Notes under the pieces: model-generated
Databases searched by the model: none
What the model saw: the letters and a program-made list of their open reading frames with translations, nothing else
Told to the model about the DNA's origin: nothing
Assembly (NCBI GenBank): GCA_030453435.1
Contig: JAKDKI010000143.1
Location: 1-6,151, forward strand
Source: Kocuria sp.
Lineage (GTDB): Bacteria > Actinomycetota > Actinomycetes > Actinomycetales > Micrococcaceae
DNA length: 6,151 nucleotides
Direction of reading: 5' to 3'
Made by a program: the position numbers and the translations under genes
Shown: positions 1-5,250 of the stretch, one piece after another
Position numbering within the stretch: position 1 is the first letter of the stretch
Layout of the letters: each line of letters starts with the position of its first letter

Positions 1-94
1 GGCCATCGGTGATGCAGCCTTGGCATGGGCGGGAGCACCCCTGCAGGGTTTTTACCGAGGCGATGCCCGCCACCCGGGGGGCATCGACGGTTAG
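1..94 (+). CDS. 3' end of an upstream gene, possibly dihydrolipoamide dehydrogenase (E3), partial
   Basis: Reading from base 2 there are 30 sense codons and a TAG stop at 92-94. The other two plus frames stop early (frame 1) or lack a plausible protein. The peptide begins AIGDAALAWAGAPLQ, which resembles the extreme C-terminus of dihydrolipoamide dehydrogenases, where a (H)PTLSEA-(I/V)G-(E/D)AAL-A-(G)-PL pattern is common. E3 would fit as the neighbour of an E2 gene. The last 15 residues, from GFYRGDARH to the stop, extend beyond the usual Lpd end and I recognise nothing in them. The defining Lpd motifs (FAD-binding region, CxxxxC disulfide) lie outside the window. The coding call is moderate and the identity is inference only. 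Confidence 0.42.
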   Translation, partial: AIGDAALAWAGAPLQGFYRGDARHPGGIDG

Positions 95-102
95 CCCACC
101 AC

Positions 103-122
103 CGGGGCGGTCACCCGCCCTG
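103..122 (+). other. GC-rich hairpin between the upstream gene and sucB
   Basis: Bases 103-110 pair with 115-122 around the tetraloop TCAC: six G-C pairs, one G-U pair and a closing C-G pair. It begins 9 bases after the stop at 92-94 and ends 45 bases before the sucB start. No T run follows, so it is not a standard intrinsic terminator. It could be a weak attenuator or an mRNA processing or stability element between co-transcribed genes, or it could be chance in GC-rich DNA. Confidence 0.3.
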
Positions 123-150
123 ACAACTTGAGAGCATTTCTACGTTTAGA

Positions 151-156
151 GAGGGA
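151..156 (+). promoter_or_regulatory. weak candidate ribosome binding site of sucB
   Basis: GAGGGA ends 11 bases before the ATG at 168, a little far for an optimal site. A second purine-rich stretch (GGACGA, 158-163) lies closer. No TANNNT element sits 12 bases upstream of this ATG, so sucB, unlike 2142 and 4480, does not look leaderless and may be translated from a longer message. Confidence 0.35.
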
Positions 157-167
157 CGGACGAGACA

Positions 168-2018
168 ATGTCTGAAACCGTTAACCTGCCCGCACTGGGC
201 GAATCAGTCACCGAGGGCACCGTTACTCGTTGGCTCAAGGAAGTTGGCGAAGAGGTAGCCGTTGACGAACCCTTAGTCGAAGTTTCCACCGACAAGGTCG
301 ACACCGAGGTTCCCTCCCCCGTTGCGGGCGTCATCGAGAAGATCCTGGTCGACGAGGACGAGGACGTTGAGGTGGGCGCGCCGCTGGTCGTCATCGGCGA
401 CGGCTCCGGTTCCGATGACTCTGACGACTCCGGCTCCGGCTCCGAAGAGTCCGACGAGTCTTCTTCTGACGAAGCCGAGCAGGCTGAGGAGCCCGCTGAG
501 GATTCCCAAGAGTCCGAGGAGAAGGAAGAGCCCAAGGAAGCACCGAAGGCCGACACCAAGAAGTCCTCCGGCAACTCCGTGGAGGTCACTCTCCCCGCAC
601 TGGGTGAATCCGTCACCGAGGGCACCGTGACCCGCTGGCTCAAGGAAGTCGGCGAGCAGATCGAGGTCGACGAGCCCCTGCTGGAGGTCTCCACCGACAA
701 GGTCGACACCGAGGTTCCCTCCCCCGTGGCCGGCACCCTGCTGGAGATCAAGGTCCAGGAAGACGAAGACGCAGAGGTCGGCCAGGTCCTGGCCATCGTC
801 GGCGACGAATCCGATTCCTCATCCGATGACTCCGGCTCCGACGACTCGGACGACTCCTCCTCCGAGGAAGCATCCGACGAACAGGTCGAGGATGCCGCCA
901 CCGAGGCAGACTCGGGCGAGAACACCGAACAGGCCGCCGAGGACAAGGCTCCCGCCAAGAAGGAAGAGCCCAAGAAGGACGACTCGAAGAAGGAAGAGTC
1001 CAAGCCTGCTCCCAAGCAGGACGACTCCTCTTCCGAGAAGCCCAAGTCCACCTCCGGCCCCTCTGAGGCTGCCGGCTATGTGACTCCGCTGGTTCGCAAG
1101 CTCGCCCGCGAGAAGGGCGTGGATCTCTCGACCCTGTCCGGCACTGGTGTGGGTGGCCGGATCCGCAAGCAGGACGTGTTGGCGGCCGCCGAGGAGTCCT
1201 CCAAGGCTTCCGAGTCCAAGGATCAGTCCGTGGACATGGCACCGGCCGTCGCAGGTGGTACCGAGGACAAGTCAGTTGCTCCGGAAGCGGATGCCAAGCG
1301 TGGCACCACCGAGAAGGCTCCGCGCATCCGCATGACCATTGCCAAGCGCATGCGCGAGTCCCTGGACGTGTCCGCACAGCTGACCCAGGTCACCGAGGTG
1401 GACATGACTCGCGTGGCTCAGCTGCGCACCAAGGCCAAGGATCAGTTCCAGAAGCGCGAGGGTGCCAAGCTCACCTTCCTGCCCTTCTTCGCCAAGGCCG
1501 CTGCCGAGGCGCTGCAGGCGCACCCGGTCCTCAACGCGACGTTCAAGGAGTCCGAGAAGGAGATCGTGTACAACGGCTCCGAGGACATTGCGATCGCCGT
1601 TGATACCCCGCGCGGCTTGCTGGTTCCGGTCATCAAGAACGCCGGTGACCTGAACCTGGGTGGTTTGTCCAAGCAGATCGCAGAGCTGGGTGCTTCCGCC
1701 AAGGATGGCTCCATCTCCCCCGATCAGCTGACCGGTGGCACGTTCACCATCACCAACATCGGTTCCTTCGGCGCATTGTTCGATACACCAATCATCAACC
1801 AGCCGCAGGTTGGCATTCTGGGTACGGGCACGATCGTCAAGCGCCCCATGGTGATCACCGACGCGGACGGCAACGACACCATTGCCATCCGTCACATGTG
1901 CTACCTGTCGCTGACCTACGATCACCGCTTGGTCGACGGCGCTGACGCCGGTCGCTTCCTCTCCACCATGAAGAAGCGTCTGGAAGAGGGCCACTTCGAA
2001 TCAGAGGTGGGTCTCTGA
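168..2018 (+). CDS. sucB: Dihydrolipoamide acyltransferase (E2) of 2-oxo acid dehydrogenase complexes, actinobacterial SucB type
   Basis: A 616-residue E2 that carries acyl groups on lipoyl arms from E1 to CoA in the cytoplasmic pyruvate/2-oxoglutarate dehydrogenase complexes. Domains in order: lipoyl domain 1 (about 3-78, lipoylated Lys43 in STDKVDTEVPSP); acidic linker (79-135); lipoyl domain 2 (137-213, Lys178 in the same motif); long acidic then Lys/Glu-rich linker (214-300); peripheral-subunit-binding domain (303-340, VTPLVRKLAREKGVDL); catalytic domain (about 383-616) with TITNIGSFG (527-535) and the active-site DHRLVDG, His586 and Asp590. Two lipoyl domains plus an E3/E1-binding domain are normal for this actinobacterial family. 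The linkers are usually Ala/Pro-rich, so Ser/Asp/Glu richness is odd. ATG 168 begins directly with the lipoyl fold. Although named sucB in many genomes, the mycobacterial and corynebacterial relatives (DlaT, AceF) serve pyruvate dehydrogenase, and the 2-oxoglutarate-specific catalytic domain is fused to E1 there. Substrate choice is therefore not settled by sequence. Confidence 0.95.
   Translation: MSETVNLPALGESVTEGTVTRWLKEVGEEVAVDEPLVEVSTDKVDTEVPSPVAGVIEKILVDEDEDVEVGAPLVVIGDGSGSDDSDDSGSGSEESDESSSDEAEQAEEPAEDSQESEEKEEPKEAPKADTKKSSGNSVEVTLPALGESVTEGTVTRWLKEVGEQIEVDEPLLEVSTDKVDTEVPSPVAGTLLEIKVQEDEDAEVGQVLAIVGDESDSSSDDSGSDDSDDSSSEEASDEQVEDAATEADSGENTEQAAEDKAPAKKEEPKKDDSKKEESKPAPKQDDSSSEKPKSTSGPSEAAGYVTPLVRKLAREKGVDLSTLSGTGVGGRIRKQDVLAAAEESSKASESKDQSVDMAPAVAGGTEDKSVAPEADAKRGTTEKAPRIRMTIAKRMRESLDVSAQLTQVTEVDMTRVAQLRTKAKDQFQKREGAKLTFLPFFAKAAAEALQAHPVLNATFKESEKEIVYNGSEDIAIAVDTPRGLLVPVIKNAGDLNLGGLSKQIAELGASAKDGSISPDQLTGGTFTITNIGSFGALFDTPIINQPQVGILGTGTIVKRPMVITDADGNDTIAIRHMCYLSLTYDHRLVDGADAGRFLSTMKKRLEEGHFESEVGL
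285..322 (+). repeat. Direct repeat, copy 1 (lipoyl domain 1 lysine region)
   Basis: A 38-base stretch over the lipoylation site of the first lipoyl domain (Lys43 codon at 294-296) is identical to 690-727. The offset is 405 bases, exactly 135 codons. The flanks diverge mainly at third codon positions. It reflects duplication of the lipoyl domain within the gene. Confidence 0.9.
690..727 (+). repeat. Direct repeat, copy 2 (lipoyl domain 2 lysine region)
   Basis: Identical over 38 bases to 285-322, covering the Lys178 codon (699-701). A second conserved block pairs the domain starts near 193 and 598 (about 60 bases, mostly silent differences). In-frame recombination between the copies would remove one lipoyl domain and one linker without shifting the frame. 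Confidence 0.9.
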
Positions 2019-2042
2019 GCGTCGCTCGCTGACGCGTAGCGG

Positions 2043-2064
2043 TCAACCGTTCGGTTGATTTATT
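2043..2064 (+). terminator. Candidate first intrinsic terminator after sucB
   Basis: TCAACC (2043-2048) pairs with GGTTGA (2053-2058) around loop GTTC. Two further G-U pairs could extend the base. It is followed directly by TTTATT. The stem is short and AT-containing, but the T-rich tail is in the right place. It lies 24 bases past the sucB stop and just before the stronger hairpin at 2066. Confidence 0.5.
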
Positions 2065-2065
2065 G

Positions 2066-2112
2066 CCGCCGGGACGTGTTCTGGGTCACCCAGGACGCAT
2101 CCCGGCGGTTTT
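2066..2112 (+). terminator. Strong intrinsic terminator after sucB
   Basis: A 20-pair hairpin: 2066-2085 pairs with 2089-2108 around a three-base loop (TCA). There is one C-A mismatch (2075/2099) and two G-U pairs. The outer arm CCGCCGGGA/TCCCGGCGG is perfect. TTTT follows at 2109-2112. This should end the sucB transcript and isolates it from the gene at 2142, which then needs its own promoter. Confidence 0.85.
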
Positions 2113-2129
2113 GTCCGTGGCGACTCCGA

Positions 2130-2135
2130 TAGGGT
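2130..2135 (+). promoter_or_regulatory. Candidate -10 element of a leaderless promoter for the 2142 gene
   Basis: TAGGGT fits the actinobacterial TANNNT -10 pattern. Its first T is exactly 12 bases before the A of the ATG at 2142, so transcription would begin at or next to the start codon. The only Shine-Dalgarno-like bases (GGAG, 2137-2140) are one base from the ATG, too close to work as such. No convincing -35 is seen. The terminator just upstream makes a promoter here expected. Confidence 0.5.
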
Positions 2136-2141
2136 CGGAGC

Positions 2142-2492
2142 ATGGACTTCCTCTTCAGCCTCATGTTGTTTTTGCACTTTGTCGGCCTCGCCGTGATCAT
2201 CGGTACCTGGATCTTCACGATGAAGCGACCCACCGTGTCCGTGGGTCAATTCTGGGCCGCGATCATCATGCTCCTCACCGGTCTCGCCATGGTGGCCCTG
2301 CGCGAAATGCAGGACGGTTTCGAGGTCAACCACATGAAGATCGGCATCAAGCTGGTCATTCTGTTGGTGGTGGCCGTGACCGCGTTCATCGGTATGCGCA
2401 AGACCAAGCGCGGTGAGCCCGTATCCACCGGTCTGGCTCACTCCGTGGGTGGCCTGGCTTTGATCAACGCCGCCATCGCCGTTTTCTGGTGA
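2142..2492 (+). CDS. Small four-helix membrane protein of unknown function
   Basis: A 116-residue, strongly hydrophobic protein with four probable membrane helices: about 4-26, 36-54, 66-85 and 97-116. Short polar connectors carry basic residues (MKRP 27-30, RKTKRG about 86-91), suggesting those two loops face the cytoplasm. The last residue, Trp116, is at the end of helix 4. Three histidines sit in or at the ends of helices: His12 in LHFVG of helix 1, His64 before helix 3, and His100 early in helix 4. This arrangement recalls small four-helix heme or copper membrane proteins (SirB2-, HemJ- or CopD-like), but I cannot assign a family. It lies between two terminators (2066-2112 and 2519-2553), so it is probably a single-gene unit with a leaderless message. 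Coding is supported by the clean transmembrane pattern; no function is claimed. Confidence 0.82.
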   Translation: MDFLFSLMLFLHFVGLAVIIGTWIFTMKRPTVSVGQFWAAIIMLLTGLAMVALREMQDGFEVNHMKIGIKLVILLVVAVTAFIGMRKTKRGEPVSTGLAHSVGGLALINAAIAVFW

Positions 2493-2518
2493 TCATCCAC
2501 CCCTGAAAATCTCACTCT

Positions 2519-2553
2519 GGAGCCCCGCCACGCCTCGCGCGCAGCGGGGCTCC
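2519..2553. terminator. Hairpin terminator between convergent genes
   Basis: A perfect 10-pair stem, 2519-2528 with 2544-2553 (GGAGCCCCGC and its complement), with a 15-base loop. It lies 26 bases after the stop of the membrane protein gene and 52 bases from the stop of the minus-strand pseudokinase gene. The T tract is weak on the plus strand (TGTCATT). On the minus strand a TTTT occurs only about 10 bases beyond the stem. It may serve both directions. Confidence 0.65.
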
Positions 2554-2605
2554 TGTCATTGCCGGAACCGGAGGCGCATCTCTTGCACCTCCTCCAGCGC
2601 GCCAC

Positions 2606-4405
2606 TCAACCCTTTCGTTCCACCGGAGTGACATCAACGATGCGCCAGCCGTCGTCGGTCTCCGTCACGGTGAGATGCACAGTTTGTCGAACGGTGGTGC
2701 CCTCTCGGTCCACGTGGGCCCGCTCAGGAATTTCCCCGTGCCAGCCGCCCGTCAGGATTTCCGCATAGAACGTGTGCGCTTGCCCATCGGGTGACGTGCC
2801 ACGGTCGCCCGGAGCCGGTTCGGACCCGCTCACCGGTTCCATGCGGTCCACCTCCATGCTCAACCCGGACAGCGCCGTGTCATCGCCGGCAACGCCGTCT
2901 TGGCCTGCGGCGTGGGCAATGGTCGACCGATCACTTTCCGCCAGCCGGGATTCCGGAACATACACCGCTGCCAGCGCTGTACCGTCTCCCGTAGCCAATG
3001 CCTGGGCGCGCGAGGCCACGAGCTCACGCGCGGCATTCTCGACAGCCTCCGAGACAACGGGCCCAGGCTTGTCAGACTGCGCCGGCGGCGCTGCGTCCCG
3101 GCTCTGGTCAGGGGGCGCCACGGCATCTGCGGCTGGACCTCCTGGCTCGGAGTCGTCGTTCTCGACAGTTCTCTGTTCGCTCTCACCCTGTTCGACAGCC
3201 ACCGTCGAAAATTCTTCACCGGTCAGTTCGGCTATCCCGAACCACGCACAGCCAGTCAGTGCGGTCGCAACCAAGGCCAGAACCAACGGCCTCTGCCACG
3301 GCCGATCAACGGACACGGTTGCTGTCGTGGCGCTCGACCCACGACGCGCCATCGGGCGCCGGGGCCGCCCCAGCTTCACCTCTGTACCGTCCGCTCGAAC
3401 AATCTGCGGAGACTGAATGCGAGCTACCTTGGGCGCGGTCTTGGCGGTCGGGATAGCAGCGATACCCGCGGCGAATTCATGAGCTGTTGGCCGCGTCGCC
3501 GGTTCGTCACTCAACGCCGCTTCTAACATCAACACCAGGCCCCGAGACGCCGCAGGACACACCAGAGTCAGAGGCACCCGATGAGAATCCGACCCGGGCG
3601 CCCTCCCCGTGAGTGCCACCCACGCGAGTGTGGCCAAGGCCTTGACGTCGTCCGGCGGAGTTCGCGCAACGCTGCGATCCAGCACCTCTGGCCGGTCATC
3701 ATGCCCCCAGGAGACCACTGGATCCGCAAGTGCCTGATCATCGCCGGGAGCACTCGACGCGCTCCCCACGGGTAGTCCGTAGCCGTCGACCCACACGCGC
3801 TCATCCTTGCCCAGGAGAATCGAGTTCGGGCTCAGAGTGCCGTGCACCCACCCGTGATCATGCAGGGTGCCCAGTCCCGCGGCCACCGCCGTGAGAATCG
3901 GAGAGATCTCGGAGGCGGGCACCCGACCGTCCTGCGCAATTCTCTGGGCCAGGGAGATTCCCTCTACGTGGTCCGTGACGAGCGCCTCCACGCTGTCCCC
4001 GCTTCCTATGGTGCCCCGCACCGGCACCAGGTTCGGATGAGTGGTACCGGCCCAGTGCTCGGCGACCCGCGCCATCCACACCTGTTGCGGCTGACGTTCC
4101 TCCGCGGAGGTACCCGTGGCAAAGGTGACCGTGAACTTTTCCCGGCTCTGCTCTTCCTTCGCGAGCCAGGTCCGCGCCCCTCGCCCCGACCCCAATTGTC
4201 CCGCGAGTTCCAAGCCCTCTGTGCGGGCCGCCGCCTGGTCACGGACAGATAGCTCATACGCGTCGTCGGCTTCCTGGGCATAGTCCAGCCCAGATTCGCC
4301 AGGTTCCCGTGACACCGGGTCCGAGGCTCCTGGCCGTGCCCCGCGCGGCCGTTGGGCCGCTAGGAGGCGTTGCTGGGCCCGGGTTCGCTTCTCTGGTGCG
4401 CTCAT
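2606..4405 (-). CDS. Membrane-anchored protein kinase-like protein, probable pseudokinase
   Basis: 599 residues from the ATG at 4405. A basic N-terminal stretch (to about 35) precedes a Ser/Thr-kinase-like fold (about 60-320). This has a glycine loop (LGSGRG, about 71-76), a HPNLVPV strand (123-129), a hinge-like LVTDHVEG, and DVKALATLAWVALTG with a later ATRP, as in the C-lobe. The catalytic signature is broken. The HRD loop reads HGTLSPN (188-194), so the catalytic Asp and following Lys are replaced. The beta-3 VAIK lysine is absent (KFTVTFATG). DFG reads DGY (207-209), keeping the Asp. A basic juxtamembrane segment leads to one membrane helix (about 373-393), then a Glu/Pro-rich stalk and an extracytoplasmic domain (about 450-599). 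That domain ends in strands such as DGWRIVDV and is plausibly NTF2-like. Phosphotransfer is unlikely; a scaffold or ligand-sensing role is inference. A GTG at 4420 (604 residues) is an alternative start. Neither start has a clear Shine-Dalgarno. Confidence 0.87.
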   Translation of the reverse strand: MSAPEKRTRAQQRLLAAQRPRGARPGASDPVSREPGESGLDYAQEADDAYELSVRDQAAARTEGLELAGQLGSGRGARTWLAKEEQSREKFTVTFATGTSAEERQPQQVWMARVAEHWAGTTHPNLVPVRGTIGSGDSVEALVTDHVEGISLAQRIAQDGRVPASEISPILTAVAAGLGTLHDHGWVHGTLSPNSILLGKDERVWVDGYGLPVGSASSAPGDDQALADPVVSWGHDDRPEVLDRSVARTPPDDVKALATLAWVALTGRAPGSDSHRVPLTLVCPAASRGLVLMLEAALSDEPATRPTAHEFAAGIAAIPTAKTAPKVARIQSPQIVRADGTEVKLGRPRRPMARRGSSATTATVSVDRPWQRPLVLALVATALTGCAWFGIAELTGEEFSTVAVEQGESEQRTVENDDSEPGGPAADAVAPPDQSRDAAPPAQSDKPGPVVSEAVENAARELVASRAQALATGDGTALAAVYVPESRLAESDRSTIAHAAGQDGVAGDDTALSGLSMEVDRMEPVSGSEPAPGDRGTSPDGQAHTFYAEILTGGWHGEIPERAHVDREGTTVRQTVHLTVTETDDGWRIVDVTPVERKG

Positions 4406-4421
4406 GAACACACTGTGCACC

Positions 4422-4427
4422 CAAATA
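4422..4427 (-). promoter_or_regulatory. Weak candidate -10 element for the pseudokinase gene
   Basis: On the minus strand TATTTG lies just upstream of the pseudokinase starts. Seventeen bases further upstream is TGGATA (4450-4445), which matches the -35 consensus TTGACA at four of six positions. A start about 12 bases after the first T would fall near 4415, giving a 10-base leader before the ATG at 4405 and excluding the GTG at 4420. The -10 lacks the final conserved T, so support is weak. Confidence 0.28.
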
Positions 4428-4443
4428 GACCGGCCCGCTTGAG

Positions 4444-4452
4444 TTATCCACA
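4444..4452 (+). promoter_or_regulatory. Exact DnaA-box sequence in the divergent pseudokinase/lipB region
   Basis: TTATCCACA is an exact match to the classic high-affinity DnaA box. It lies between the divergent pseudokinase and lipB genes and overlaps the places where both -35 elements would fall. Single boxes occur by chance in a genome of several megabases, so functional binding is not shown. It could mark DnaA as a regulator of one or both genes. Confidence 0.4.
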
Positions 4453-4467
4453 GGCCCTCTTAAGGGA

Positions 4468-4473
4468 TAAGCT
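4468..4473 (+). promoter_or_regulatory. Candidate -10 element of a leaderless lipB promoter
   Basis: TAAGCT fits TANNNT, and its first T is exactly 12 bases before the A of the lipB ATG at 4480, the same spacing as at 2130/2142. There is no Shine-Dalgarno sequence in the GAGCGA that precedes the ATG. Both facts suggest a message beginning at the start codon. The -35 region is poor and overlaps the DnaA-box sequence. Confidence 0.5.
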
Positions 4474-4479
4474 GAGCGA

Positions 4480-5181
4480 ATGGCTCTGCACTTCGAACGC
4501 ATGGGGTTCGACCCGAACTTTGTGGACTACCGTTCCTGCCTTCAACTGCAGCAAGAGGTCCACGATCAAATCGTGGCCGGAGAACGCGGCAACACCGTGA
4601 TGTTGCTCGAACACGACCCCGTATACACTGCCGGTCGCCGCGCTGAGAAGCACGAATACCCTAGGGACGGCACTGAGGTGGTCCCCATCGGTCGTGGCGG
4701 AAAAATCACGTACCACGGCCCCGGAATGCTTGTCGGTTACCCCATCATGCGCCTGCCGATCCCCCTGGACGTGGTCAAGGTGGTGCGAGTGCTGGAAGAA
4801 ATCATCATTGCCGTAGTCAAAGATTTCGGAGTCGAGGCCACCACTGTGGAGGGCAGATCCGGGGCGTGGGTGCCGGCCGATGACCGCGGCCCGGACCGAA
4901 AGATCTCCGCCATCGGCGTGCAGGTCTCAAAACGTGTGACCATGCACGGGTTCGCCTTGAACTGCTCCAATGACCTGCGCCCGTTCGGCAAGTTCATCCC
5001 GTGCGGTATCACGGACGCCGGCGTGACCTCCATCAGCGAAGAGACGGGGAATCAGATCAACCCCGCCGATGTTGTTGAACGCATGGAACAGGAACTGGCG
5101 GCCCGGGAAAAAGACCTCTGTTTCCCTTTCGAGCCCGACTCACCCGCAACACCCCTGACCCTGAACTCTCTGGTCTCCTAA
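4480..5181 (+). CDS. lipB: Octanoyl-[acyl carrier protein]:protein N-octanoyltransferase LipB
   Basis: Cytoplasmic enzyme that moves octanoyl from acyl carrier protein to the lipoyl-domain lysines of E2 (and the glycine cleavage H protein) by an acyl-enzyme route. At 233 residues it is the usual family size. Family motifs in order: [13 protein letters not shown] (42-54); [11 protein letters not shown] (72-82) followed by [14 protein letters not shown] with catalytic Lys141 (140-147); HGFALN (156-161); IPCGI with catalytic Cys175 (173-177), then DAGVTS. Both catalytic residues are present. One departure: Met83 follows YHGPG, where Gln is usual. The likely substrates are Lys43 and Lys178 of the E2 encoded 2.5 kb upstream. 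It is followed after 69 bases by lipA, with no terminator between, so the two are probably co-transcribed. It diverges from the pseudokinase gene. Confidence 0.96.
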   Translation: MALHFERMGFDPNFVDYRSCLQLQQEVHDQIVAGERGNTVMLLEHDPVYTAGRRAEKHEYPRDGTEVVPIGRGGKITYHGPGMLVGYPIMRLPIPLDVVKVVRVLEEIIIAVVKDFGVEATTVEGRSGAWVPADDRGPDRKISAIGVQVSKRVTMHGFALNCSNDLRPFGKFIPCGITDAGVTSISEETGNQINPADVVERMEQELAAREKDLCFPFEPDSPATPLTLNSLVS

Positions 5182-5239
5182 GCTGGGAGACAGTGACTCG
5201 CCTGCACCACCGCGTCAGGCACAACCGAGCGCCACAAGC

Positions 5240-5245
5240 GAGGAG
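5240..5245 (+). promoter_or_regulatory. Ribosome binding site of lipA
   Basis: GAGGAG is a strong Shine-Dalgarno match with a 5-base spacer to the ATG at 5251. It fixes the lipA start and contrasts with the apparent absence of such sites before the genes at 2142 and 4480. Confidence 0.85.
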
Positions 5246-5250
5246 TACGT

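Noticed and set aside
61..86. Eight-pair hairpin (CGATGCCC with GGGCATCG) near the left edge
   Set aside because: It falls within the likely coding tail of the upstream gene, has a 10-base loop and is not followed by a T run, so it is not supported as a terminator.
120..150. Possible sucB promoter (CTGACA with TTTAGA)
   Set aside because: The only pairing gives a 19-base spacer and a poor -10, and sucB may be co-transcribed with the upstream gene.
146..1051. Long minus-strand open frame with a Ser-rich product opposite sucB
   Set aside because: It mirrors the repeated lipoyl/acidic-linker coding of sucB: Asp/Glu/Ser codons read in reverse give Ser-rich sequence. It has no domain, and the plus-strand protein is unmistakable.
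1272..1994. 240-codon minus-strand open frame opposite the E2 catalytic domain
   Set aside because: Antisense shadow expected from high third-position GC; the plus strand encodes a conserved catalytic domain with its active-site motif.
2019..2035. Five-pair stem GCGTC/GACGC directly after the sucB stop
   Set aside because: Too short and without a T tract; the real terminators lie just downstream.
2772..3526. Plus-strand open frames of 208-214 codons over the pseudokinase gene
   Set aside because: Low-complexity, Arg/Ser/Pro-rich products without motifs, overlapping the minus-strand gene that has a coherent kinase fold, membrane helix and C-terminal domain.
5182..5250. Possible terminator or promoter between lipB and lipA
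   Set aside because: Only a five-pair GCCTG/CAGGC stem with a long loop and no T run, and no convincing promoter pair; the two genes look co-transcribed.
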